Source: Adenanthera pavonina (taxonomy: Eukaryota; Streptophyta; Magnoliopsida; Fabales; Fabaceae). Taken from it: 64,000 bases of DNA. The notes under the pieces were generated by a model that saw nothing but the letters and a program-made list of their open reading frames with translations, was not told where the DNA came from and searched no databases. This document shows, in pieces, positions 12,840-22,810 of this stretch. Positions within the stretch are counted from its first letter, which is position 1, and the number at the start of each line of letters is the position of its first letter. The translations under genes were made by a program, and so were the position numbers. Location of the stretch: NCBI GenBank assembly GCA_026686845.1, contig JAIVEN010000007.1:36577001-36641000 (forward strand), read 5' to 3'.

Positions 12840-13590
12840 TGAAGCTATCGTGGCTCCTTTGTCCTCTGTGCTCGGCCTCTTTTTTTTTCTTTTATCTCAG
12901 CTCTGCCCGCGACTCCTTCTCGGTCTCTCTTCCCGGCTCCTTCTGATTGGTCCCTCCACCTTGCCTGCGGCTCCCTCTGTTTTTCTTCACCCACTTACCG
13001 CGGCTTCCTCTGTTTTTCTTCACCCACTCACCGCGGCTACTTCTGATTTGTGTCTCGCCTCCTCACCCGCGGCTCCTCCTGGTTGGTCTCTCCTTCTCGG
13101 CCTCCTCTCCTCGGTCTCTGGGTCTCTCCGTTCCTCCCTCTCTCTCGAAGACCCCTCTGTTTCGTTTTTCTTCAGTCACTCGGTCCTTCGTTCCTCCTGG
13201 CTCCCTCGGACCCCTCTATTTTTCTCTCTCAGTCCCTTCCTCCCAGCTCTGTCCGAGCTCCGTCCTCACGGCCGCTCCCTCTCTCTTCTCTCCTCGTGGT
13301 TCTCTGCTTCTCTCAGCTCCTCTGTTTCTCTCTGCAGCTCACTCGCTCTCCCCCCTCCTTTACTCTTCTGCAGCTCCCTTCCTTTTATCTCCATCGTGTT
13401 CAGTTTTCCCCTCACGCGTGCTCCCTCTTCCTTTTTCAAACGTGCACGTCTCCTCCTGTTTCTTCGGCTCCATCCGTTCTTTTATGTTCTTTTCCAGTCT
13501 GCTGCCCTATGCTCGTGGCTCTCTGTCTCTCTCTCTCGTGCGTGCCCTTTTGGGTTTTGGGTTAGGGCAATATTGAGGGGTGAAATGCCT
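12840..13590. repeat. CT-rich low-complexity block, open in all three forward frames
   Basis: Roughly 750 bases of pyrimidine-rich plus strand with recurring CTCCTC, TCTCTC, CGGCTCCTTCTG and GGTCTCTC variants. All three forward frames stay open for 170-258 codons because stop codons are rare in CT-rich DNA. The predicted peptides are Ser/Leu/Pro/Phe-rich with no domain, and the same phrases recur in different frames, as expected of a diverged simple array. I do not call a gene here. Confidence 0.7.
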
Positions 13591-14192
13591 GCGTTTCACT
13601 CCCTTCCTTTTTTTTTTATATACTAGAAGAAAGTCTCCCTCTTTCTCTTTGTTTTTTTTTCTTTTTTCTTTTTTTTTATTAATACATTTTATTATAATTT
13701 AGTTATTGTAAGGTTCCCTAAGTTTAGGATTAACTAGATTTTTAACTTTAAGTTTCTTTATTATATATTTTTTGAGTCCTAAAAAGATTGGATTTTTTTT
13801 TTAATTAAACTAAAGAGGTATGATTTTGAAATCTCTAAGAGAAAGAAGATTAGATTTAGATAGTGAAAAAAATTCCAAAGAAGAGGGATTGGCTTTGGAT
13901 AGGAATCCTAAAAGAAGGGAATAAAATTTTTCTTTATTATTATTTTTTTAAGACTAAAAGGCAGGATTTTGATTTTTTGAGAATCCTAAAAGAAAGGAAA
14001 TCAATTTTGATTTTTTTGTTGTTATTTTTTTTATATCTATATTTTTTTAAGTCTTAAAGAAGAGGGATTTTTCTTTAATTTTAAAAAATACGCATTCAAA
14101 AGAAAATTTGTGTCTTTTTTTTTCTTTTTTCCTTTTTTTTTTTAAATTTTTATATTTGTTGGTAGAAAACCCGGACAAAATACGGTGTTCAC

Positions 14193-15058
14193 AGTATCCT
14201 TATCACTGATTATCAAGAGGGAGGTGATGCTCTCGGGTCTGCTATAGCTAATGGTAGCGATTTCCTAGATGACAATGTGGGTATTGCTGTTAAGTTTGAG
14301 GTAAATGACTAAGAGGAAGAGGACAGAGATCTTGATATGGTGCAAGAGGAAGAAGAGGATGATGATGCTGTGGAACCAAATGATGCTAGGCCTGTGCAAA
14401 TGGGTGGTGGCATAAATGATGATGATATGTAGGAAGCGAATGAGGGGATGAACTTCAATGTTCTAGACATTGATGCATATTGGCTTCGAAGGAAAATCTC
14501 TCTAGCGTTTGAGCAGCAGATTGATTTGCAAGAATGCCAGAGACTTGCAAAATTGGTGCTTAAGATACTGGTTGAAGGCAATGATAGAGAAGTTGAAACC
14601 AAGCTGTTAGTCCGTCTCCAGTTTGATAAATTCAGCCTTGTCAAGTTCCTACCGTGCAACTGATGGAAGATTTTGTGGTGAACTTGTTTGGTTAGGGTGG
14701 AAGACTAGGATGTGAGGAAGAAAATTGAATAGGAAATGATGAGACTAGGTCCCAAGTTGGCCTCAATATTAGAGCAGTTACATGCTACAAGGATGACTGC
14801 AAAGGAGAGGCAAAAGAACTTGGAAAAAAGTATAAGAGAAAAAGCCCATCGATTAAAGGATGAGAGCACTGGAGATTGGGACATAGGGAGGGGGCCTTGC
14901 TGATAAAGATGCAAAGAGTGGTTGGTTAAAAGGTCAGCACCAACTGCTTGATCTTGATAGCCTTGCTTTTGAACGAGGTGATTTTTTTATGGCAAAAAAG
15001 AAGTGTGACCTTTCAGATGGATCTTATAGGCATCTTAGCAAGGGTTATGAAGAAATTC
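14193..15058 (+). pseudogene. BRR2: BRR2 pseudogene piece 2 (acidic linker before helicase cassette 1)
   Basis: Continues piece 1 as ITDYQEGGDALGSAIANG, then the acidic stretch EEEDRDLDMVQEEEEDDD. LDIDAYWLRRKISLAFEQQ and LVRLQFDKFSLVKFL follow, all BRR2 landmarks. Stops occur at 14310-14312, 14430-14432 and after KFLPCN (14660-14662). Beyond these the family sequence (LGPKLASILEQLHATRMTA, LLDLDSLAFE, KKCDLSDGSYRHLSKGYEE) continues with frameshifts to GYEEI. There the copia element is inserted after AATTC (15054-15058). Confidence 0.92.
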
Positions 15059-15349
15059 TGTTAATGTTAAGATTTTTTTGTAATGCTCCTAAGTCATAGG
15101 GTCATAGAATGAAATGATATTTTGTACTTTGTTCAGTAAGGTATGGTGATCCATATTTTGGGTTATTTGTCCAATGTAGTTGATAGAATTGCTACTGTAG
15201 TAGGTTTGACTTTCATGATTTACATAAAGGTGTCATTTTGTATCTTGTGTAATCTTTATGAATATATGTAATAAGAATGAACTTCTTGATGCATAATGAA
15301 GAAGTTTTCACTGTAAAAGGCTTGTCTCTTGTAAACTCTCAAAACTACA
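15059..15349 (+). repeat. Copia 5' LTR
   Basis: TGTTAATGTTAAG...CAAAACTACA, 291 bp. The position matching the TATA box of the 3' LTR reads CTGTAAAAGG here, so the promoter motif is altered. Confidence 0.95.
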
Positions 15350-15431
15350 AAATGGAATCACAGTTATATGTCTTGAGGGACATGTGAGTTGAGGGTGAAG
15401 GTTTCTTGAGTTTGCGTAAGAGAAGAAAGAG

Positions 15432-16320
15432 ATGGCTTCAAACAGCTCCACAGGGATGAGTTCTTTTATTTTCAATGGAGAGAACTATCATATTTGGACT
15501 ATCAAGATGAAGGCATTCTTGAAAGCTCAAAGTTTATGGGATGTTGTTGAAAGTGATGTAGATCCTCCTTCTCTTAGAGATAATCCCAAACTGGCTCAAA
15601 TAAAGAAACATGAGGAAGGTGTGGCTAAGAAACCCAAGGCACTTACGTACATACACTCTGCTCTTTCTGATGTTATATTCACTAGAACCATGGCATGTGA
15701 AACCCCAAAGAAGGCTTGGGACAAGCTGAAGAATGAGTTTGAAGGGAGTGAGAGAGTAAAGACAATAAAACTCTTAACACTCAAAAGGGAATTTGAGATG
15801 TTAAGAATGAAGGATGGAGAAATAGTAAGTACTCTTCTAAACTCATTGACATTGTGAACAAGATAAGGTTGTTAGGGGAATATTTTGGAGACCAAAAAGT
15901 AGTGAAGAAGATTCTCATCAGTCTCCCTACAAGATTCAAAGCTAAGGTGTCTGCAATTGAAGGATCTTGTGATCTGAAGACTCTTTCAGTTGCAGAACTT
16001 ATTAGCAAACTCTAGACACAAGAACAACAAACAACCATAAGGGATAAAGCACTTGCTGAAGGTGCTTTTCAGGCAAGATAGAAAGGAAAATTTCTAGCTA
16101 AGGAAGGCAAGAAGCAGTGGAATGCCAAAGCTAGAAAAGGAAAAAATACTATCAACACAAAGGAAGCTAGTAAACTTAGAAAAGAATTACAGAATGAAGC
16201 AAGAACAACAACTACTTCAGACTTCACAACAAGCAAACTTTACTAATGAACAAGAGGAGGATGAATGTGATAGGCTTTTCATGGCTTCACAATCAGATCT
16301 TCAGTATAAGAGTTCAACCT
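15432..16320 (+). pseudogene. Copia gag remnant
   Basis: Starts MASNSSTGMSSFIFNGENY, followed by YHIWTIKMKAFLKAQSLWDVV, the typical copia gag N-terminus. AWDKLKNEFEGSERVKTIKL follows. The first frame stops at 15857, but homologous sequence continues in another frame (LISLPTRFKAKVSAIEGS, TLSVAELISKL), then degrades. The zinc-knuckle region was not clearly seen. Confidence 0.88.
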
Positions 16321-17565
16321 AGTTTATTGACAATGGATGCCTTAGCCATATGACTAACGATGAAAGCTTGTTCTATAAATTGGACAAGTCATTCAAAACT
16401 AACGTGAAACTTGGAGATGGAGAAGAAGTGATGGCTCAAGGAAAAGGTTCAATAGCTGTGTCCACCAGGCAAGGTACAAAATATGAAAATGATGTGCCTT
16501 CTGTACCTTGTTTAGCTACAAATCTACTTAGTGTGCTAGTAATGCAAGATAATGGTTATTCTGTGCTCTTCAAACATAAATTCTGTTTAATTTATGATCC
16601 CCATGATCATTTAATTGCAAAGGTAACTATGGTCAATAGAAGTTTCCCTGTGAATTTGAATAAGATGATTGATATAGCAAACTTTGCTGTCAAAGATGAA
16701 TCTATTATGTGGCATAAAAGGTATGGGCACTTTAATCTTGCTACAATAAGAAATATGCAAATTAAAGGGTTAACAAAGGATTTACCTAATATTTCACTAG
16801 TTGAGAATGTATGTAGCTCATTCAAGTTAGTAAAATGCATAGAAGAGCATTTCTTGCTCACTCTTCATGGAGAGGTAGGGAGAAACTTGAACTAGTGCAT
16901 ACTAACATTTGTAGGCCTATGAGCACAGAGTCCCTGAGTAACAATAGGTATTTTGTACTCGTCATTGATGATTTTTCAAGGATGGCTTAGGTTTACTTCT
17001 TGAGCAGTAAAGGACAAGTGTTTTCAGCGTTTAAGAAGTTTAAGGTGATGGTTTAAAAGCAAAGTGGCTGTGTGTTGAAGTGTTTGAGGTCAGATAAAGG
17101 GAGAGAATATACTTCAAATGACTTTGATAAGTTTTGTGCAGATATGGGCATTACTCATCAATGAATAGCTGCTTACTCTCCTTAGCAAAATGGAATTTCT
17201 AAGAGGAAGAATAGAATAGTGGTAGCAATGGCAAAAGAGAAACTTCCCCTTAGGTTTGGGCTGAAGCTATGTATACAGTAGTTTATCTACTCAACAGGTT
17301 ACCAACAAAGGATGTGGATGGGATGACTCTTATTGAAGCATGGTCAGGTGTTAAATCCTTTGCCAAGCACTTGAGAACATTTGGTTCTATGTGCTACATT
17401 TACGTACTATCTATTAAAAGGACTAAGTTAGACCAAAAGGCATGTCAACGTGTTTTCTTTGCCTATTCTACCATGTCTAAAGGGTACAGGGTGTATAATT
17501 TGCAGTCACACAAGATACCTATTAGTAGAGACGTAGTAGTTGATGAAAATTCACATTGGAATTAG
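16320..17565 (+). pseudogene. Copia protease and integrase remnant
   Basis: Around 16326 the frame reads FIDNGCLSHMTND, the copia protease active-site region (usual D-S/T-G replaced by D-N-G). PCLATNLLSV follows, then the integrase zinc-binding region (MWHKRYGHFNLATIRNMQ). The core shows VIDDFSR, LRSDKGREY and AYSP but contains several stops (TAG near 16987, TAA near 17056, TGA near 17162). The C-terminal part (VYLLNRLPTKDVDGMTLIEA) is open at 17269-17565. Confidence 0.85.
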
Positions 17566-17679
17566 GAAAAAGATGAAGTTGTTTATCATTCAATTCTAAT
17601 TGCAAATTCCTCTTCAAAGGATGATGAAGGTGATTCTAATGATTCACCACCAGACTCTCCTATTCTCAAGACAAAATCC

Positions 17680-18870
17680 TTGTCTGAGATATATGAAAAA
17701 TGCAATTTTGCTATACTAGAACCTTTTTCTTTTGATGAGGCAGTAATGCAAAAAGAATGGAGGGTTGCAATGAAAGAGAAGATTCAAATGATAGAGAAGA
17801 ACAAGACATGGAAGCTAGTGAAAAGGCCCAAAGATAAAAATATTATTGGAGTTAAATGGATATTCAGAAGAAAACTGAATCCAAATGACACCATAAACAA
17901 GCACAAGGCAAGACTAGTGGTAAAAGGCTACTCTCAGCTAGCTGGAGTGGATTTTGGAGATACTTTTGCTCTTGTAGCTCGACATGAATCCATTAGACTG
18001 TTATTGGCTCTAGCTTCTCAACAAAAGTGGAAGATATTTCATCTTGATGTGAAATATACTTTTCTCAATGGAGAACTTATGGAGGAGCTATATATTGAAC
18101 AATCAGAAGGGTTCAAGGTAAAGGGAAAGGAAAATCATGTGTATAGATTGTACACAGCACTATATGGTCTTAAACAAGCTCCAAGTTCTTGGTATAGTAA
18201 GATTAATAGTCATTTAATTAAATGTGGCTTTTGCAATGAGGCTACTTTGTATGTTAAATATGCTGATAATGCTAAATTGCTTATTGTTTCCATTTATGTA
18301 GATGATTTGTTAGTTACTGGAAATGATGAGAACTTGATCAATGAATTTAAGAAGGAAATGGAGGGAGCGTTTGAAATGTCAAACTTAGGGTTCATGACCT
18401 ATTTTCTGGGGATGGAAATTGAACAATCAAAATTAGGATGCTTTATATCTCAAAGGAAGTATGCTATGGATTTATTGAAGAAATTTAAAATGAAGAAGAG
18501 TAATCTTGAAGCAACTCCTTTGGTGTACAATGAGAAGCTATCAAAGGCAGCAGAAGATAACGAAGTTGAAGCTGGTCTATATAGAAGTTTGGTGGGAAGT
18601 TTGTTATATTTAACAGCTTCAAGACTTGATTTAATGTTTGCAGCTAGTGTTCTCTTAAGGTACATTCAATCCCCTAGTCAGATTCATCTTGGTGCAGCTA
18701 AAAGGTTACTAAGATTCATAAAAGGATCTATTGATCATGGTATTATGTATTCAAGTGGTCAACAAGGAGAATTAATTGGCTACTCTGATAATGATTGGGT
18801 TGGATGTGTAGATGGCATGAAAAGTACTTTAGGTTATGTTTTTTCCTTTGGTTTTGGTATTTTCTCATGA
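17680..18870 (+). pseudogene. Copia reverse transcriptase remnant (396 codons open)
   Basis: The longest intact stretch of the element. It reads WKLVKRPKDKNIIGVKWIFR, KARLVVKGYSQ, FHLDVKYTFLNGELMEELYI, YGLKQAPSSWY and the catalytic box IYVDDLLVTG. A linker to RNase H (LVGSLLYLTASRLDLMFA) follows. It still encodes the YVDD motif, but upstream and downstream stops isolate it from the polyprotein. Confidence 0.92.
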
Positions 18871-19257
18871 GACTCAAGGAAATAAGGTGTTATTGCTCAA
18901 TCAACTGTTGAGGTAAAATATATTGCTTCTGCTGCAGCTGGTAATCAAGTTATTTAGCTTAGAAAGGTGCGATGTGATCTTCATCAAATTCCTAAAGGTG
19001 CAACAATTATCAAAGTAGATAACGAGTCAACCATTTCAATGGCTAAAAATCCCATTCAATATGGATGTAGTAAGCATATTAATGTAAAATTCCACGCTAC
19101 AAGGCAAGTTGAAAAGGAAGGTGAAGTGCAGCTTATTCATTGCAGTTCTAAAGAGCAACTAGCAGACATTATGACTAAAGCACTACCTAGAGGAAGATTT
19201 GAAGTTATGAAAATCACACTTGGAGTCTTCAAGAAAAATTTTAAGGAGGAGTGTTGA
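18871..19257 (+). pseudogene. Copia RNase H remnant
   Basis: Continues the RT with DSRK-stop-GVIAQSTVEVKYIASAAA, then VDNESTISMAKNPIQYGCSK, HINVKFHATRQ and QLADIMTKALPRGRFE, the standard copia RNase H end. It stops just at the 3' LTR. Stops at the start and near 18957 disable it. Confidence 0.9.
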
Positions 19258-19542
19258 TGTTAAGCTTTTTCTGTAATAGTCCTGAGTCATAGGATCATAG
19301 AATGAAAGGATATTTTGTATTTTGTTCAGTAAGGTATGGTGGTCCATATTTTGGGTTATTTGTTCAATGTAATTGGTAGAATTGCTACTATAGTAGGTTT
19401 GCCTTTCATGATTTACGTAACTGTGTCATTTTGTATCTTGTGTAATCTTTATGAATATATGTAAAGGGAATTAACTTCCTGACACATAATGAGGAAGTTT
19501 TCACTATAAAAGGCTTGTCTCTTCTAAACTCTCAAAACTACA
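19252..19542 (+). repeat. Copia 3' LTR with intact TATA box
   Basis: TGTTGATGTTAAG...CAAAACTACA, 291 bp. TATAAAA is kept at 19505-19511, 32 bp before the LTR end. The same strand leads directly into BRR2 piece 3, so read-through transcription is possible. Confidence 0.95.
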
Positions 19543-21257
19543 AATTCATGTACCACATTGAAGGTTAAACCAATTGAACCCAAGGAAAAGTTTATCAAGA
19601 TATCTGCCGTGCCTGATTGGACACAACCAGCATTTAAAGGAATGACCGAGTTGAACAGGGTAGAGAGTAAGGTTTATGAGATTGCCCTCTTTAATCTAGA
19701 CAATATTCTCCTCTGCGCTCCAACAGAAGCTGGGAAAACTAATATTGCAGTACTCACCATGCTTCAGTAGATTGCACTGCATAGAAATTCTGATGGTTCG
19801 TTTAACCATGATGATTATAAAATTGTTTATGTTGCACCCATGAAAGTCCTTATTGCTGAAGTGGTAGGAAATTTGTCTAATTGTTTACATGATTATGATG
19901 TCAAAGTGAGAGAGCTCAGTGGAGACTAGACATTGACCCGCCAACGGATAGAAGAAACTCAAATTATTGTCGTAACTCCTAAGAAGTGGGATATAATTAC
20001 TCGAAAGTCTGGTGATCGTACTTATACACAGCTTGTAAAACTTATTATTATTGATGAGATTCATCTTCTTCATGATAATTGGGGACATGTTCTTGAAAGT
20101 ATTGTGGCTAGAACTGTAAGGCAGATTGAAACAACAAAGGAGCGTATTCGATTGGTGAGATTGTTTGCCACTCTTCCTAATTATGAAGATGTGGCATTAT
20201 GTTTACGTGTTGATATCAAGAAAGGGTTATTTTATTTTGATAATAGTTATATACCTGTTCCACTTTCTTAACAGTACATTGGAATCACAGTAAAGAACCC
20301 CCTTCAGAGATTCCAGTTGATGAATGATATTTGTTATGAGAAAGTAATAGCTATAGCTGGAAAGCGTCAAGTTCTCATATTTGTCAATTCAAGGAAAGAA
20401 ACTGCCGAAACAACTCGTGTTATCCGAGATATTGCATTTGGGAATGATACACTTGGTAGGTTTCTTAAAGAAGATAGTGCTAGCCGGGAGATTCTCCATA
20501 CTCATACTGATCTTGTGAAGAGCAATGATCTTAAAGATCTTCTGCCCCATGGTTTTGCAATTCATCATGCTGGTATGACTAGAACTGACCGCCAGCTTGT
20601 TGAGGATCTCTTTGTCAATGGACATGTACAAGTTTTAGTTTCCACTGCAACTCTTGCCTGGTGTGTGAATCTCCTTGCTCATACGGTGATTATTAAAGGG
20701 ACACAAGTCTTCAATCCAAAAAAGGGCGCCTGGACTAAACTCAGTCCTCTGGATGTGATGCAGATGTTAGGTCGTGTTGTGAGATCCCAATATGATACAT
20801 GTAGAAAGGGAATAATTATTACTGGCTACAGTGAATTGCAATATTATCTATCTCTTATCAACCAGCAACTCCCTATTGGAAGCCAATTTGTGTCCAAGTT
20901 GGCTGATAAGTTGAATGCAGAAATTGTTCTTGGCAATGTTCAAAATGCCGGATAAGCATGTAATTGGATTGGATACACTTATTTGTATGTAAGCATGACA
21001 CGAAATCCATCACTCTATGGTTTAGCTCCTGATATTCTCACAAGAGATATAACATTGAAGGAAAGGAGGGCTGATCTGATTCATTCAGCTGCAACCATCT
21101 TGGATAAAAATAATTTGGTCAAGTATGATAGGAAAAGTGGATATTTTCAGGTCATAGACTTGGGTCGCATGGCAAGCTACTATTACATAACTCATGGAAC
21201 AATATCCACATATAATGAGCACTTGAAGCCTGCTATGGCTAATATAGAGCTTTGCCG
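19543..21257 (+). pseudogene. BRR2: BRR2 pseudogene piece 3 (helicase cassette 1)
   Basis: Resumes HVPTLKVKPIEPKEKF after the copia duplication and covers RecA1/RecA2 of the first cassette. Motif I reads APTEAGKT: the usual first Gly is Glu (codon GAA 19726-19728). DEIH is intact (IIDEIHLLHD). Other landmarks are FATLPNYEDVAL (motif III region), GFAIHHAGMTRTDRQLVEDL, STATLAWCVNLLAHTV and MQMLGRVVRSQYD (motif VI, degraded from GRAGRPQ). Stops sit after TMLQ (19768-19770), SGD (~19927), PVPLS (~20271) and NAG (~20955). The winged-helix/Sec63 start (SAATILDKNNLVKYDRKSGY) follows, and the piece breaks off after NIELCR. Confidence 0.94.
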
Positions 21258-21757
21258 ATGATGGCCCAAAAGCTTGATTCATGTAACAGTAACACTCTCT
21301 TGGCATAAAATTTACTAAACAAAAGAACTTTTATTTTTATTTTTATTTTTAGCTTGATGATTAGTGATACGTTATCCTCGATTCATTAATTTCCAAGGAT
21401 GTGAATTGGGTGAAAACGATGTAATCTGAAATTCCAACCCTTGGCAAATTCTAATCACATTTCACCCATTTCTTTGATTACCATTTTCTGATTTCTGTAC
21501 AGTCAAATAATTGAACAATAATTCGTAAGCAATAAAAAAGATTGATCATAAAAATAAAACAACTTGATCATGCTCCCAGAAATTGGAGCGTGTACAAATA
21601 TATATAAAATAAAAGCAGGGGAATAACATAGTCCCCCTTATTGAATCATTTGAATTTTTTTTTTTTTAAAAAAAGACGAAGATATCATTTAAATACCAAC
21701 CATAAAAAAGTTGGTTGGTTTTGGGTGTGGTGTGTGTGTGTGTGTGTGAAATTGTTA

Positions 21758-22741
21758 TTAGAACTGAGAGGGGGATGAAAAAGTCTGGCCGAAGGACCAA
21801 GAGGAAGGAACGACATTGGGGAAGAGAAGTGTGGTGGAATCGGACAAGGTGAGCTTGAAGGAGAGGCTTTGGTGTCGAAGGTCCATGTTGGTTTGCCAGT
21901 AGGCTCCCCAGTTCCTGTGCATAGGAGACCACGTCGTTGATCTCCACCCTCTGATCCACACACCCTTTATCTCTCCGCTCCCTCCAACGTTGGATATCAT
22001 GACCATGTTGAAGTTCCATTGCCCCTTCAACGTGAACCTCACTCCCCCTCTTCTCTTGCATCTCACCCTGCATGTGTCCACTTCACTTCATCGCATACAT
22101 ATGGCTTTGTTTATAGGATAATACTATACATGTTCTGTTCATTACCTTGTGTAGAGGACAGGAACGATGCCTTCGTTGCCTTGTGCAATGCGAAAGAAAG
22201 CAGGCATTGACATGTCGAAGTGGTGGTGAGGTGGGTCGCACCACCCTCCATGGTTGTTGGGAGGGCAGAAGTTGGTGGCGGTGACGGTCACGGTGCGGCC
22301 CCGAAGGCACCATTTAGGGTCGAGCCGGTAGTCGCACATCACTCGGTAGCATGCGCCACAAACCTCACCACCTCTGAACAGCATCGTGCTCACTGCTGCT
22401 GTGTTCACTCCAAACCCAGCATGAAGCGTCTTATCGTAACCACATGCTCCTCCTGCCTCGTCACATATATATATATATATATATATATTAACTCTTTGCT
22501 CATCAACGCAACATTCAAATAAATTACGTACATATTTATTATAATTTTATTTTGAAGTTTGGAAAAGAAATAAAAAGAAGACTTTACCCAAGGCAGTGGG
22601 ATTTTGATCGGCTCCATAGAAGGTTGCATGAGCATGAAGCCAAGCCAAGGCTTGGACGTGGATTGTAGCTGCACTGAACACAAGGAAAATATAACAAAGA
22701 AACCGAGTAGGAATAATGATCAGAGGCGCCATCTTTCTCAT
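21758..22741 (-). CDS. EXPA: Alpha-expansin, complete 3-exon gene (copy A)
   Basis: Exons on the minus strand: 22741-22588, 22452-22146, 22067-21758, all with GT-AG borders. They join in phase to 771 nt, 256 residues plus stop, the normal expansin length. Expansins loosen cell walls at acid pH without hydrolysis. A signal peptide (hydrophobic LIIIPTRFLCYIFLVFSAA) is followed by WLHAHATFYGADQNP, GGACGYDKTLHAGFG, the conserved-Cys double-psi barrel (CGACYRVMCDYRLDPKWCL, ATNFCPPNN) and the HHHFDMSMPAF box. The C-terminal binding domain ends SSWSFGQTFSS. It resembles the EXPA20-like branch, but that is from memory. Compared with copy B it lacks one Arg codon in IA(R)QGNEG. A start at Met1 or Met4 is possible. 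It lies head-on inside the BRR2 pseudogene and has its own TATA box. Confidence 0.9.
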
Positions 22742-22803
22742 GAAACAAACAGAATTGGGAAATCAAACAAGGGACGTATAAATGCTGGAAAGCGAGTGCC
22801 TGA

Positions 22804-22810
22804 TTTTATA
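22804..22810 (-). promoter_or_regulatory. EXPA: TATA box of expansin copy A
   Basis: The minus strand reads CCTATAAAATCAGG, with TATAAAA at 22810-22804, about 63 bp before the ATG. The matching position in copy B reads CCTATAGAACCAGG. Confidence 0.7.

Larger units (their letters stand above)
8664..14192 (-). mobile_element. Unclassified ~5.5-kb insertion, possibly a long solo LTR of an Ogre/Tat-like element
   Basis: It splits BRR2 codons exactly. The flanks share AGTA (8660-8663 and 14193-14196), a likely 4-bp target duplication. Termini on the plus strand are CCCCCGAAGATG and GGTGTTCAC; no terminal inverted repeat or second LTR was seen. Read on the minus strand it starts GTGAACACCGTATTTTGTCC. 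Near its end (8753-8770) it has TGGTGGCGACTCCC, resembling the TGGCGACTCC tRNA primer-site context of some plant Ogre/Tat elements. No transposase, RT or gag was recognised. Contents are AT-rich tandem arrays (9171-9603, 10011-10870), unrecognised sequence 10870-12780, a CT-rich block (12840-13590) and T-rich sequence to the end. The boundary is firm; the class is a guess. Confidence 0.6.
15059..19542 (+). mobile_element. Ty1/copia LTR retrotransposon, complete ends, coding region decayed
   Basis: A 4484-bp element with 291-bp LTRs (15059-15349 and 19252-19542) starting TG and ending CA. It is flanked by the perfect 5-bp duplication AATTC (15054-15058 and 19543-19547) and splits a BRR2 Ile-His codon pair. 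Order gag, protease, integrase, RT, RNase H is the copia arrangement. A primer-site-like TGGAATCACAGT follows the 5' LTR at ~15353 (initiator-Met type TGGTATCAGAGC with three mismatches), and a purine tract AAGGAGGAG precedes the 3' LTR. Many stops make it non-autonomous. By-eye comparison gives about 27 differences in 291 between the LTRs, so the insertion is not recent. Confidence 0.96.

Noticed and set aside
12850..13626. 258-codon ORF and two overlapping long ORFs
   Set aside because: All three forward frames are open because the DNA is CT-rich; no domain, and repeated phrases occur in different frames.
8664..14192. Helitron or CACTA element
   Set aside because: No TC/CTRR ends or A-T insertion site, and no CACTA ends with 3-bp duplication; the flanks share AGTA.
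21666..22081. Overlapping minus-strand ORFs with HVEGAMELQHGHDI-type peptides
   Set aside because: Out-of-frame shadows of expansin exon 3, which is the 21758-22067 frame.
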